Counted from the first letter of the stretch, positions 41,553-50,254 are shown. The stretch: DNA of 64,000 nt from Saccharothrix deserti (GCF_009769385.1 NZ_ML775961.1:1-64000), one strand, 5' to 3'. Made by a program: numbers and translations. The notes: generated by a model not told the origin, from the letters alone.

Positions 41553-43304
41553 GTGCTGGGTGGGGATGTCGGGCTGGAGCTCGGCCTGCGGGTGGCCAAC
41601 GCGCTGAAAGCGGCGCTCGACGTGGAGATCACACCGGTCGAGGCGCTGATCCGACCCTCCGCGCCCGGCCGAGGTGCGGACTACCAGTGCAACGTGGCCA
41701 TGAGCCTGGCCAAGAGGCTCGGCCGCCCGCCCCGCGACGTCGCCACGGCGATCGTCGACCACCTCGACGCCGCCGACGTGGTCGAACCGCCCGAGGTCGC
41801 CGGGCCGGGATTCGTCAACTTCACCCTGCGCCGGGAGTGGCTGCAGGAGCAGACCGCCCGACTGCTCGGCGACGAGCGGCTGGGCGTGCCGACCGCCCCA
41901 GCCGACCGGACCCGGCCCAAGCGGTACGCCATCGACTACGGCAGCCCCAACGTGGCCAAGGAGATGCACGTCGGCCACCTGCGGTCCTCGATCATCGGTG
42001 ACGCGGTGGTGCGGCTGCTGGAGTTCGCGGGCCACGAGGTGATCCGGCACAACCACCTCGGCGACTGGGGCACGCCCTTCGGCATGCTCATCGAGCACAT
42101 GGTCGACCAGGGGTGGACCGCGGCCGACCACACGATCAGCGACCTCAACGGCTTCTACCAGCAGGCGCGCAAGAAGTTCGACGCCGACCCCGAGTTCGCC
42201 GACCGGGCCCGCCGCCGCGTGGTGGCGTTGCAGAGCGGCGACGAGACCACCCTGGCGCTGTGGCGGGGACTGGTGGAGGAGTCCGAACGGCACTTCGCCG
42301 CCGTGTACGAGCTGCTGGGCGTGAAGCTGACCGCCGACGACTACTACGGCGAGAGCTTCTACAACCCGTTCCTCGCCGACGTCGTGCAGGAACTGGAGGC
42401 CAAGGGCCTCACATCGGTCAGCGACGGCGCGGTGTGCGTGTTCCCACCCGGCTTCACCAACCGCGAGGGCGAACCGCTGCCGCTGATCGTGCGCAAGAGC
42501 GACGGCGGGTACGGCTACGCCAGCACCGACCTCGCCACCGTCCGCTACTGGACCCGCGAGCGCGGCGCCACCGACCTGCTGTACGTGGTCGGCACGCCGC
42601 AGGCGCAGCACTTCCGGATGGTGTTCGCCACCGCCCACGCGGCCGGCTGGCTCGGCGACGAGCACCGGGCCGTGCACATCGGGTTCGGCTCGATCCTCGG
42701 CGAGGACGGCAAGGTCCTGCGCACCCGCGCGGGCGGGTCGGTCAAGCTGGTCGACCTGCTGCGCGAGGCGGTGGACCGGTCCACCGCCGTGATGGCCGAA
42801 CGGTCCAAACTGGACTCCGCGCGGCAGGAGGCGGTGTCCCGCGCGGTCGGCATCGGCGCGGTCAAGTACGCGGACCTGTCCAACGACCGGGAGAAGGACT
42901 ACGTCTTCGCCTGGGACCGGATGCTGGCCATGGAGGGCAACACCTCCGTCTACCTCCAGTACGCCAACGCGCGTGCGCTGTCGGTGGTCGCCCGGGTCGG
43001 GCGGGAGGCCGAGCCCGGCACGCCGGTGGCGCTGGCCGAGGCCGCCGAACGCGCGCTGGCCGTGAAGATCCTCCAACTGCCCGCCGCCCTGACCACCGCG
43101 ACCGAGGAGTACGCGCCGCACAAGCTCTGCACCCACCTGTACGAGACGGCGGTCGCGTTTTCCGCGTTCTGGGAGAACTGCCCGATCGCGAAGGCCCCCG
43201 ACGAGCGCACCCGCATGTCCCGGCTGGTGCTGGCGCAGCTCACGTCCCGCGTGCTGGTCCTCGGCCTGGCGCTGCTCGGCATCGAGGCCCCGGACCAGCT
43301 CTGA
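41553..43304 (+). CDS. argS: Arginyl-tRNA synthetase paralog
   Basis: The 583-residue class I synthetase has the N-terminal Add-1 domain, the HIGH-type motif in SPNVAKEMHVGHLRSS, a degenerate KMSKS region (GEDGKVLRTRAGG) and a C-terminal all-helical DALR anticodon-binding domain. It should charge tRNA-Arg. The gene stands alone, away from the lysA-thr genes that flank argS in many actinobacteria, so it may be a second copy. GTG 41553 has GGAGGG 6 bp upstream. No leader or T-box was seen. Confidence 0.92.
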   Translation: MLGGDVGLELGLRVANALKAALDVEITPVEALIRPSAPGRGADYQCNVAMSLAKRLGRPPRDVATAIVDHLDAADVVEPPEVAGPGFVNFTLRREWLQEQTARLLGDERLGVPTAPADRTRPKRYAIDYGSPNVAKEMHVGHLRSSIIGDAVVRLLEFAGHEVIRHNHLGDWGTPFGMLIEHMVDQGWTAADHTISDLNGFYQQARKKFDADPEFADRARRRVVALQSGDETTLALWRGLVEESERHFAAVYELLGVKLTADDYYGESFYNPFLADVVQELEAKGLTSVSDGAVCVFPPGFTNREGEPLPLIVRKSDGGYGYASTDLATVRYWTRERGATDLLYVVGTPQAQHFRMVFATAHAAGWLGDEHRAVHIGFGSILGEDGKVLRTRAGGSVKLVDLLREAVDRSTAVMAERSKLDSARQEAVSRAVGIGAVKYADLSNDREKDYVFAWDRMLAMEGNTSVYLQYANARALSVVARVGREAEPGTPVALAEAAERALAVKILQLPAALTTATEEYAPHKLCTHLYETAVAFSAFWENCPIAKAPDERTRMSRLVLAQLTSRVLVLGLALLGIEAPDQL

Positions 43305-43342
43305 CCGCACCGATCGTCGGTTTCCCTCGGCGGACGAGGAGA

Positions 43343-44380
43343 TCAGGGGACGAGCACGACTTTGCCGGTGACCGTGCCGGACTCGGCCAGCCGCACGGCA
43401 TCGGCGACCTGCTCCAGCGGCACGCGGGCGGCGACCTGGGGACGCAGGCTGCCCTCGGCCAGCAGCGCGAACACCGCGCCCAGGTCGTGGGTCAGGCGGG
43501 CGCGGAACTTCGCCGCGTCGCGCTTGCCCGCCCAGATGTCGAAGAACCGGGCCGTGCGGCCGTCGGGCAGCGCGTCCCACCACAGCAGGCGGGCGAGCAG
43601 CTTCAGCACCGGCAGCCGTGACGAGCCCGCCTGGTCCCGTGTGGACGCGGTGCCGTACGCGACGAGCGCGCCGCGCGGCGTGAGCAACCGGTAGGAGTCG
43701 ACGATGCCGGGCCCGCCGACGTGGTCGAACACCGCGTCCACGCCGTCCGGGGCCAGCTCGCGCACCTTGGCGGGCAGGTCGGCGTCGCGGTAGTCGATCG
43801 GGGTGGCGCCCAGGGCGCGGACCGCGTCGTGGTGCCGGGGCGAGGCGGTACCGATGACGCGTGCCCCGGCCAGGCGGGCGAGCTGCACCAGGGTCGAGCC
43901 GACGCCGCCGTTCGCGCCGTGCACCAGCACGGTCTGGCCGGCGGTGACCTTCGCGATGCCGTGCAGCATCTGCCACGCCGTGATGCCGTTGACCACGACC
44001 GTCTCGGCCTCGGCGGGGTCCACGCCCTCGGGCACCGGCACCAGGTCGGCCGCCTCCACCAGCACGTGGCTCGCCCAGCCGCCGATCTTGGTCAGCGCCG
44101 CGAACCGCCTGCCCACCAGCGCCCGGTCCACGTCGGGACCGACCTCGGCGACCGTGCCGACCAGGTCGTAGCCGGGCACGAACGGGAACGCGGGCTGGTC
44201 GTAGTACTTGGCCCGGCGCATCTGCTGCTCGGCGAACGACACCCCGGACGCCTCGACCCGCACCAACGCCTGCCCCGGACCGGGGACGGGACGCTCTCGG
44301 CGGCGCAGTTCCAGACCGTCGGGCTCGACCGCACCCGGCAGCACGACCTCCAGGACCTGCTCGGTGGACGGCTCGCTCAT
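43343..44380 (-). CDS. MDR-family quinone oxidoreductase
   Basis: The 345-residue protein is a zinc-free medium-chain dehydrogenase. It has the GroES-like N-terminal part (ASGVSFAEQQMRRAKYYD, VPGYDLVGTVAEVG), the NADPH-binding GANGGVGSTLVQLARLAGA and a C-terminal segment TGKVVLVP. The usual structural-zinc cysteines are absent. It should reduce quinones or enones with NADPH. GGAGGAAGAG precedes the ATG. A palindromic operator lies immediately upstream, suggesting control by a TetR-type repressor not encoded in this window. Confidence 0.88.
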   Translation of the reverse strand: MSEPSTEQVLEVVLPGAVEPDGLELRRRERPVPGPGQALVRVEASGVSFAEQQMRRAKYYDQPAFPFVPGYDLVGTVAEVGPDVDRALVGRRFAALTKIGGWASHVLVEAADLVPVPEGVDPAEAETVVVNGITAWQMLHGIAKVTAGQTVLVHGANGGVGSTLVQLARLAGARVIGTASPRHHDAVRALGATPIDYRDADLPAKVRELAPDGVDAVFDHVGGPGIVDSYRLLTPRGALVAYGTASTRDQAGSSRLPVLKLLARLLWWDALPDGRTARFFDIWAGKRDAAKFRARLTHDLGAVFALLAEGSLRPQVAARVPLEQVADAVRLAESGTVTGKVVLVP

Positions 44381-44390
44381 CTCTTCCTCC

Positions 44391-44420
44391 AGTATGTGAG
44401 TGGTCAGTCACTCAGTACTT
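44391..44420 (-). promoter_or_regulatory. TetR-type operator upstream of the MDR gene
   Basis: TGAGTG-N6-CACTCA (44397-44414) is extended outward by AGTA/TACT with one extra base. It begins 11 bp before the start codon, overlapping the expected transcription start. Confidence 0.55.
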
Positions 44421-44507
44421 GGCGAAGTGAACACCCGCTGGGTGGCGCTGTCAAGCCACGCACGTCAGAGGTCTGGGCGGAGTGGTTAGACAGTCACAGT
44501 CGGGTGT

Positions 44508-45557
44508 TTAGGAGGGGTAGACGTGGGTCTCGGTGGCCTTGACCGCGGCCCACAGCTCGTCACCGGGCTGCAACCGCAGGTCGGCGACGGTCGCGGTGGT
44601 GATGTCGGCCAGCACGGGCGGCACGCCGTCCAGCCGCACCCGCGTGGTGTGCGCGTGCCGCTCGATCCCGGCCACGGTGACGCGCCACGCGTTGCGCGGG
44701 CTGCCGGTCGGGTGCTCGGGGTGCAGGCTCACCGCGGTGGGCGGGAACACGACGTGCACCGGCCCGGAAGCCGGGGTGGCGATCGTCAACGTGCCACCGT
44801 CGTCCAGCGAGACCGTCGTGCCGTGCGCCGTGCCGCGGTAGAGGTTGAGGCCGACCAGATCGGCGACGTAGGAGGTGCGCGGACGACGTGCCACCTCGGT
44901 CGGCGTGCCCTCCTGCACGACCTCGCCGTGCTCCAGCACGACCAGTCGGTCGGCCAGCACCATCGCGTCCAACGGGTCGTGCGTGACGAGCAGCGTGTGG
45001 CCGGGGTAGTCACGCAGGTGGTGCCCGAGTTCCGCGCGCACGTGCAACCGGGTGGCGGCGTCCAGAGCGGCCAGGGGTTCGTCCAGCAGCAACAGTTCCG
45101 GGCTGGTCGCGAGCGCGCGTGCCAGGGCGACCCGTTGCGCCTGTCCGCCGGACAACGTGCGCGGCTTGGCCTTGGCGTGCGCCGCCAACCCGACCCGGTC
45201 GAGCCACCGGGCCGCTTCGGCGCGCGCCGTCGCACGTCCGGCACCGCGCGCACGCAACCCGAACGCGACGTTCTCCAACGCCGACAGGTGCGCGAACAGC
45301 AGGTAGTCCTGGAACACCACACCGATCGGACGCCGTTCGGCGGGCACGAGCACGTCCGGCGGCGCGTCCCACGTCCGCCCGCCGAGTCGGATGTGCCCAC
45401 CGGTCAACGGCAACAGCCCGGCCAACGCGCGCAGCGCCGTGGTCTTGCCCGCGCCGTTCGGGCCGAGCAGGGCGACCACCTCACCCGGCTGGACCGCCAA
45501 CTCCGCACCCAGGCGGAACCCGCCACGGGCGACCCGCAGATCGGCCTGCAACGTCAC
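44508..45557 (-). CDS. modC: Molybdate ABC transporter ATP-binding protein
   Basis: The 349-residue product has Walker A GPNGAGKTT, Q-loop VVFQDYLLF, signature LSGGQAQRVAL and Walker B LLLLDEP, followed by a C-terminal TOBE/Mop domain (LQPGDELWAAVKATETHVYP) that binds molybdate. It energises the ModB channel. GTG 45557 overlaps the modB stop (GTGA); GTG 45575 is an alternative start. It is the last gene of the mod operon. Confidence 0.9.
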   Translation of the reverse strand: MTLQADLRVARGGFRLGAELAVQPGEVVALLGPNGAGKTTALRALAGLLPLTGGHIRLGGRTWDAPPDVLVPAERRPIGVVFQDYLLFAHLSALENVAFGLRARGAGRATARAEAARWLDRVGLAAHAKAKPRTLSGGQAQRVALARALATSPELLLLDEPLAALDAATRLHVRAELGHHLRDYPGHTLLVTHDPLDAMVLADRLVVLEHGEVVQEGTPTEVARRPRTSYVADLVGLNLYRGTAHGTTVSLDDGGTLTIATPASGPVHVVFPPTAVSLHPEHPTGSPRNAWRVTVAGIERHAHTTRVRLDGVPPVLADITTATVADLRLQPGDELWAAVKATETHVYPS

Positions 45558-46360
45558 GACGGACCACTGATCCACCGGTCGCGCAGCGCGGCCAGCACAC
45601 CGACGGACACCAGCAGCAGCACGACACTCAGCACGATCGCCGCGTCCGGATCGGTCTCCAGCGCCAGGTACACGGCCAGCGGCATGGTGGTCGTCTCACC
45701 GGGGAAGTTGCCCGCGAACGTGATGGTCGCGCCGAACTCGCCCAACGCCCGCGCCCAGCACAGCACCGTGCCCGCCACCACCCCCGGCAGGATCGACGGC
45801 AACGTGACCCGCCGGAACGCCAACCACCGCGACGCGCCGAGAGTCGCGGCGGCCTCCTCGTAACGCGGGTCGGCGGCCCGCAACGCGCCCTCCACCGAGA
45901 TCACCAGGAACGGCATCGCCACGAACGCCTCCGCCAGCACCACCCCGGCGGTGGTGAACGGCAACGAGATGCCGAACCACGCGTCGAGGTACTGCCCGAC
46001 CAGCCCGCGCCTGCCCAACACGAACAGCAACGCCACCCCGCCCACCACCGGCGGCAGCACCAGTGGCACCGTCACCAACGCCCGCAGCACCCCGCGCCCC
46101 GGCACGTCACCGCGCGCCAGCAGCCACGCCAGCGGCACCCCGAGCACCAGGCACACCACCGTCGCCAGGCTCGCGCACACCAGCGACAGCCGCAGCGCCT
46201 CACCGACCGACGAGCTGAACAGCTGCTCCGGCAACGTGTCCCAGGGCGCGCGGACCAGCAGCCCCACCAACGGCACCAGCAGGAACGCGAGCCCGACGAC
46301 GGCCGGCAGCACCAGCACCACCGGCAGCCGGCCCCGGGCCCGACGGCGGGTCGACGTCAC
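45554..46360 (-). CDS. modB: Molybdate ABC transporter permease
   Basis: The 268-residue permease has about six membrane helices and the cytoplasmic coupling loop EEAAATLGASRWLAFRRVTLP (EAA motif), followed by ARALGEFGATITFAGN, which is typical of ModB. It forms the homodimeric channel for ModA-delivered molybdate or tungstate. It starts with GTG overlapping the modA stop (GTGA) and ends overlapping modC, so the genes are translationally coupled. Confidence 0.92.
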   Translation of the reverse strand: MTSTRRRARGRLPVVLVLPAVVGLAFLLVPLVGLLVRAPWDTLPEQLFSSSVGEALRLSLVCASLATVVCLVLGVPLAWLLARGDVPGRGVLRALVTVPLVLPPVVGGVALLFVLGRRGLVGQYLDAWFGISLPFTTAGVVLAEAFVAMPFLVISVEGALRAADPRYEEAAATLGASRWLAFRRVTLPSILPGVVAGTVLCWARALGEFGATITFAGNFPGETTTMPLAVYLALETDPDAAIVLSVVLLLVSVGVLAALRDRWISGPS

Positions 46361-47130
46361 GGCGCGTCGAACCCCGCCTCGGCGAGCACGGCACGGCCCC
46401 GGTCGGACCGGACGTGGTCGATGAACGCCCGCGCGCCGGCCGCGTTGCGCGCCTTGGCCAACGGCGCGATCGGGTAGTCGTTGACCGTCCGCTCGGCCTC
46501 GGGGAACTCGATGCCGACCACTTCGCCGCCCGCCGCCCGCACGTCCGTCCGGTACACCAACGCGGCGTCCACCTCACCGAGCCGCACCTTGGTCAGCACG
46601 GCCTTCACGTCCTGCTCCAACGTGTCCGGCCGCGCCGTGACCCCGGCCGCCTCGAACGCCCGCTTCGCCGCCGCACCGCACGGCACCTGCTCCGCGCACA
46701 ACGCGATCTTGGCGTCCGCGTCGCCGAAGTCCGCCAACCCGGTGATCCCCGCCGGGTTGCCCCGGGGCACCGCGATCTCCAGCCGGTTGCGCGCGAACGT
46801 GACGGCCTCGCCGGAGATCCCACCCGCGTCGCCGACCTGCGTCATGTTGGCGGGCGCGGCGGAGGCGAACACGTCCGCCGGCGCGCCCTGGGCGATCTGC
46901 TGGGCCAACGCGGAGCTGCCGCCGAAGTTGAAGACGACCTCCACACCGGGGTGCGCGGCCTCGAAGTCCTCGCCGAGCCGGGTGAACGTCTCCGTCAACG
47001 ACGCCGCCGCGAACACGGTGACCTTCCCGGCCACCGCCCCACCGGCTTCCGCACCACCGGAGTCGGCACCACCGGAGTCGGCACCGCAACCTGTCACGGC
47101 GAGCAGCGCCACCAGGACGAGCGCGCGCAT
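46357..47130 (-). CDS. modA: Molybdate-binding lipoprotein
   Basis: The 257-residue protein has lipobox AVTGC (Cys15), a short Gly/Ala/Ser linker of repeated GGADS-type units, and the ModA core: VTVFAAASLTETFTRLGEDF, NFGGSSALAQQIAQGAPADV and VLTKVRLGEVDAALVYRTDV. It binds molybdate outside the membrane and hands it to ModB. The ATG overlaps the stop of the regulator gene (TGATG). Confidence 0.92.
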   Translation of the reverse strand: MRALVLVALLAVTGCGADSGGADSGGAEAGGAVAGKVTVFAAASLTETFTRLGEDFEAAHPGVEVVFNFGGSSALAQQIAQGAPADVFASAAPANMTQVGDAGGISGEAVTFARNRLEIAVPRGNPAGITGLADFGDADAKIALCAEQVPCGAAAKRAFEAAGVTARPDTLEQDVKAVLTKVRLGEVDAALVYRTDVRAAGGEVVGIEFPEAERTVNDYPIAPLAKARNAAGARAFIDHVRSDRGRAVLAEAGFDAP

Positions 47131-47528
47131 CAGGCCTCCGGGATCTCGACGACGACGTGCGTGGACTTGATCGAGGCGACCGCCACGCTGCCGACCTCCA
47201 GGCCCAACTCGTCGGCCGACTCACGGCTCATCAGCGACACCACCCGGAACGGCCCGGCCTGCATCTCGACCTGCGCCATCACCCCGTCCTTGAGGACCCT
47301 GGTGACGATCCCGCGCATCCGGTTGCGCGCCGACGCGGCCACCGTCACGCCGGGCTCGGGCGCCTCCGTCAGGCGTTGGGCGAACTTCGCCAGCTCCCGG
47401 CCGTCCACACCCTTGCGCCCGCTGTCGAGCTGCACCTCGGCCAGGCGACCCTGCTCGATCCACCGGCGCACCGTGTCGTCGCTCACCCCCAACAGGGCAG
47501 CGGCTTCGCTGATCCGCAGATTCGGCAT
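47130..47528 (-). CDS. HTH-TOBE molybdate regulator (ModE-like)
   Basis: The 132-residue protein joins an excisionase/MerR-type HTH (RISEAAALLGVSDDTVRRWI, then EQGRLAEVQLDSGRKGVDGR) to one Mop/TOBE domain (SARNRMRGIVTRVLKDGVMA). This is the short actinobacterial molybdate-responsive regulator, different from the LysR-type E. coli ModE. It heads the mod operon. A TATACT -10 box lies 7 bp before the ATG, so it should be leaderless, with a palindrome in the promoter that it may bind itself. Confidence 0.88.
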   Translation of the reverse strand: MPNLRISEAAALLGVSDDTVRRWIEQGRLAEVQLDSGRKGVDGRELAKFAQRLTEAPEPGVTVAASARNRMRGIVTRVLKDGVMAQVEMQAGPFRVVSLMSRESADELGLEVGSVAVASIKSTHVVVEIPEA

Positions 47529-47535
47529 AGGCGGC

Positions 47536-47556
47536 AGTATAGGTCCGCATCTGCGG
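47536..47556 (-). promoter_or_regulatory. mod operon promoter with 12-bp palindrome
   Basis: On the minus strand CCGCA-GA-TGCGG (47545-47556) lies 3 bp upstream of the TATACT -10 box (47536-47541), which precedes a leaderless ATG at 47528. The position suits repression by the HTH-TOBE protein with bound molybdate. Confidence 0.6.
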
Positions 47557-47647
47557 TGATGGCCCGTCCGGGTGAGTTCGCATGCCATCCGTTTGACCCC
47601 GCGAACCGCGGGTACGCGGGATTCCAGCGGCCGATCGGAGGAGAGCC

Positions 47648-48139
47648 ATGACGACCTCAGCGGAACGCGTCGGCACCCGCCGTCGTCCCGTCCAGGCACT
47701 CGCACTGCTCGTCGGGGTGGTGTTCCTGCTGGTCGGAGTGCTGGGGTTCGTGCCGGGCGCGACCGAGGGCCTCGATCGGATCGGGTTCGCCGGACCGCAC
47801 TCCGAGGCCATGCTGTTCGGGCTGTACCAGGTGTCCGTGCTGCACAACGTGCTGCACCTCGCGTTCGGCGTGGCCGGGATCGCGGCGGCCTGGACGCGCG
47901 GCGCCTCCCGCCTGTTCCTGGGCGCCGGCGGATTCCTCTACGTGCTGCTGTGGGTCTACGGGTCGGTCGTGCACTCGATGGACCACGACGGCGGCACGGC
48001 GAACTTCGCCCCGTTCAACCCCGCCGACAACCTCCTGCACCTCGGGCTCGGCGCGGGCATGGTCCTGCTGGCCGTGCTCGGCACGGCCTTCGAAGGCGCC
48101 CGCGGCCAGTACCCGGGCCGAGAACAGCGCGGTCGGTGA
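47648..48139 (+). CDS. DUF4383 membrane protein
   Basis: The 163-residue protein has four membrane helices (ALALLVGVVFLLVGVLGFV, HNVLHLAFGVAGIAAAW, LFLGAGGFLYVLLWVYG, LLHLGLGAGMVLLAVLG). The conserved HNxxH pattern (LHNVLHLAFG) and the later NFAPFNPADNLLHLGLG are typical of DUF4383. The function is unknown. GGAGGAGAG lies before the ATG. It is divergent from the mod operon. Confidence 0.88.
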   Translation: MTTSAERVGTRRRPVQALALLVGVVFLLVGVLGFVPGATEGLDRIGFAGPHSEAMLFGLYQVSVLHNVLHLAFGVAGIAAAWTRGASRLFLGAGGFLYVLLWVYGSVVHSMDHDGGTANFAPFNPADNLLHLGLGAGMVLLAVLGTAFEGARGQYPGREQRGR

Positions 48140-48212
48140 CGACCGGCTGATCGGTCGGCGGAACGCGTCGCGTAAGTTCACCCAGGGAGGCGCTTGACCT
48201 GGGAGGGCGTAG

Positions 48213-48464
48213 ATGGCGAGTTCCGGAGGACGGCGGCATTTCGGGAAAGTGGACCCGTTCTGCTTGTTCATGGTCCTGCCGTTGGTGTTGATCGCGGGCG
48301 TCATGGTCTGGGGTGGACTGGCCTGGGTCGGCATCGTCGTCATCGTGTGCGCCGGGATCGTGGTGCTCATCGACTCGTGGACGAACCGGCCACTGCCGTT
48401 CGACGTGCCCGACGACGAGGACTACGACTACGAGCCCCCGCCGCCCGGCCGCCGTTCGTACTAG
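48213..48464 (+). CDS. Small two-helix membrane protein
   Basis: The 83-residue product has two adjacent hydrophobic helices (FCLFMVLPLVLIAGVMVW, LAWVGIVVIVCAGIVVLID) and an acidic, proline-rich tail (DDEDYDYEPPPPGRRSY). GGGAGGG supports ATG 48213. No family was recognised; similar small proteins are common in Pseudonocardiaceae. Confidence 0.7.
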   Translation: MASSGGRRHFGKVDPFCLFMVLPLVLIAGVMVWGGLAWVGIVVIVCAGIVVLIDSWTNRPLPFDVPDDEDYDYEPPPPGRRSY

Positions 48465-48518
48465 CCGCCGCCGGCTCCTGGGGAACGTCTCGGCCACACG
48501 AACGGCCAGGAGGTGCGG

Positions 48519-48890
48519 ATGGTACGGCGCAGGCCCCCGATCCGAGCTGTCGGGAGCGACCCGGACTACCGGTTCACCCTCGCCAACGAACGGACGTTCC
48601 TCGCCTGGCTGCGCACGGGGCTGGCGCTGCTGGCCGGGGCGGTCGCGTTGTCCGGTCTCGTACCCGACTTCGGGCCCAGACCGGTCAGGATCGCGGTCAC
48701 GGGGGTACTTCTGCTGCTCGCCATGACGGTGACGATCGGCGCGTACGTGCGATGGGATCGCGCCGAGCGCGCGTTGCGGGAGAACCGCTCGCTGCCGGCC
48801 GGGCAGATGCCCCGGCTCGTGGTCATCGGTCTGGGGGTCGTCGTCGCGGGAGTCGGGCTGCTGGTGATCCTCGTCGAGGTCGGAAAGTAG
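48519..48890 (+). CDS. DUF202 (YidH-type) membrane protein, first copy
   Basis: The 123-residue protein has the DUF202 signature LANERTFLAWLRTGLALLAG followed by two more membrane helices. AGGAGG is well spaced before ATG 48519. The stop overlaps the GTG of the second DUF202 gene (TAGTG), so the two are coupled and probably form a complex. The family has no defined function. Confidence 0.88.
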   Translation: MVRRRPPIRAVGSDPDYRFTLANERTFLAWLRTGLALLAGAVALSGLVPDFGPRPVRIAVTGVLLLLAMTVTIGAYVRWDRAERALRENRSLPAGQMPRLVVIGLGVVVAGVGLLVILVEVGK

Positions 48891-49201
48891 TGCACGAGCG
48901 GCTGATGGACGAGGGTGCGCAGGCCGAGCGCACCTTCCTCGCGTGGCAGCGCACGGGGCTCGGGACCATGGTGGTCGGCGCCCTGATGACGCACGGGCGT
49001 TCATTGCCGCCATGGCTCGGCCTGCTGCTCATGGCGATCGCCGGTTGCACCGTCCTGGTACTCGGGCCGCGGCGCTACACCAGGGTTCTGCACGCGGTGC
49101 GGGACGGACGCACCCCGCTGTCCCACAGGATGGTGCCCGGCGCGACAGTGGTGGTCGTGGCCGTGGTGATCGCCGTCGGCGCCGGACTGATGCTCGCCTG
49201 A
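48890..49201 (+). CDS. DUF202 membrane protein, second copy
   Basis: The 103-residue partner keeps the signature AQAERTFLAWQRTGLGTMVV and has three membrane helices ending VVVVAVVIAVGAGLMLA. It starts with GTG 48890 within the stop of the first copy. Paired DUF202 genes are usual in actinobacteria. Confidence 0.86.
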   Translation: MHERLMDEGAQAERTFLAWQRTGLGTMVVGALMTHGRSLPPWLGLLLMAIAGCTVLVLGPRRYTRVLHAVRDGRTPLSHRMVPGATVVVVAVVIAVGAGLMLA

Positions 49202-49234
49202 CCACGCGGTCATCGAAACTCCAATCGGCGGATA

Positions 49235-49255
49235 CCCCCGGCTTTAACCGTGGGG
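49235..49255 (+). mobile_element. IS200/IS605-type right-end hairpin relic
   Basis: CCCCCGGCTTTAACCGTGGGG closely matches the hairpin found downstream of tnpB genes in IS200/IS605 elements, which also forms the 3' end of the TnpB guide RNA. No tnpB or tnpA reading frame accompanies it; the DUF202 genes lie directly upstream. It is either a solo end or a non-autonomous derivative. Confidence 0.5.
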
Positions 49256-49397
49256 AGGAGCCGATCCCCGCTGGGATCAACCCTTTCCGGGTGTTCACAT
49301 GCTGTTGTACCGCGTGCTCGGTGACGACCAAGTGTCCACGCCTGCGTAGGCCGCGCGCGGCGGTCCTGTTGCTTGCGACCTGGGAGCTGCGGAAGCA

Positions 49398-49683
49398 GTG
49401 AAGGCCGAACCCGGCCCCGATTCCGACCAGTCGGAGCAAGTGATGACCGACGACATCCACCCCCACCACCGCGCAGGCGACGTTCCGGACTTGTGCGCGG
49501 GGGCCGCGAGAAGCACCGGCAGACGGCCGCACGATCTTCGGGGGCGTACACGCCGTGCAGGCCAACGAGGAGGTCGTGCACGACCTAGAGGCTGGCCACG
49601 AGGTCGTGGTGATGGACGGCTTCCGCTCGATCGGCGTGTGGTTCGACTGGTGCGCCGCGTGCCGCGCGGCGACCTCGCGAGGC
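49398..49683 (+). pseudogene. Frameshifted hypothetical ORF
   Basis: A GTG frame gives PDSDQSEQVMTDDIHPHHRA and GDVPDLCAGAARSTGRRP. A second frame then continues with GRTIFGGVHAVQANEEVVHD, LEAGHEVVVMDGFRSIGVWF and DWCAACRAATSRG before a stop at 49683. Both halves look protein-like, with a Cys pair near the end, so one frameshift near 49530 probably broke a small actinobacterial protein. No family is known to me. Confidence 0.3.
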
Positions 49684-49828
49684 TGACGACACGGCAGCGG
49701 CCCGACCCCGCGACGGGGCGGGCCGGTGCCCCGGTTCGTCGAGCCAACTCCGCACGTTGCGTTGACCGCCACCGGCCGCCGGACGATCATCGGCGGACCG
49801 TCGCCACCGACCGCAGGGGGAACCGCGC

Positions 49829-50254
49829 GTGAGCCTCGCCGAACTGACCAACGACCAGGTCCACGCCTACGCCGTGTACCGCACCGCCGCCGAGGCGATG
49901 GTGAAGACGGGCTTGACGATCGAGTTGCGGAAGGAACCGCGCCGCTACCGGCTGAAGGTCGGCGGCCTGCTGGTGCAGGTGTTCGGTCGCCGGTCCGGCG
50001 ACTGGCAGATCACCGACGCGTACAAGCCGCTGTCCCCGGACACCAACGCCGTGGTCTTCGTGGACCTGGAGGGCGAGGAGCCGGCGTACTACCCGGTGCC
50101 GGGCGACTGGTTCCGCGACAACGTGGAGAAGCGGTACGCCGAGTACATGGCGGTCGTGAAGGCGCGGCCTCGGAACCCCGACACACGTCACCACGCGGTA
50201 AAGGACTCCCACGTGGTGCGGTGGGAGGGCCGGTGGGACGTGCTGACCGGATAG
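49829..50254 (+). CDS. Hypothetical protein beside mobile-element relics
   Basis: The 141-residue product (GTG start, GGGGGAA upstream) begins MSLAELTNDQVHAYAVYRTA. It has a compact strand-rich core (YRLKVGGLLVQVFGRRSGDW, NAVVFVDLEGEEPAYYPVPG). Aromatic-rich motifs such as GDWFRDNVEKRYAEYMA suggest a real protein. Similar small genes occur on actinobacterial integrative elements near excisionase genes, as here, but the function is unknown. Confidence 0.6.
   Translation: MSLAELTNDQVHAYAVYRTAAEAMVKTGLTIELRKEPRRYRLKVGGLLVQVFGRRSGDWQITDAYKPLSPDTNAVVFVDLEGEEPAYYPVPGDWFRDNVEKRYAEYMAVVKARPRNPDTRHHAVKDSHVVRWEGRWDVLTG

Larger units (their letters stand above)
49202..49828. other. Relic-rich intergenic region
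   Basis: It contains an IS605-like end (49235-49255), the perfect inverted repeat GATCCC-CGCT-GGGATC (49263-49278) and a decayed frameshifted reading frame (49398-49683). The remainder carries no recognisable gene. Confidence 0.5.
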
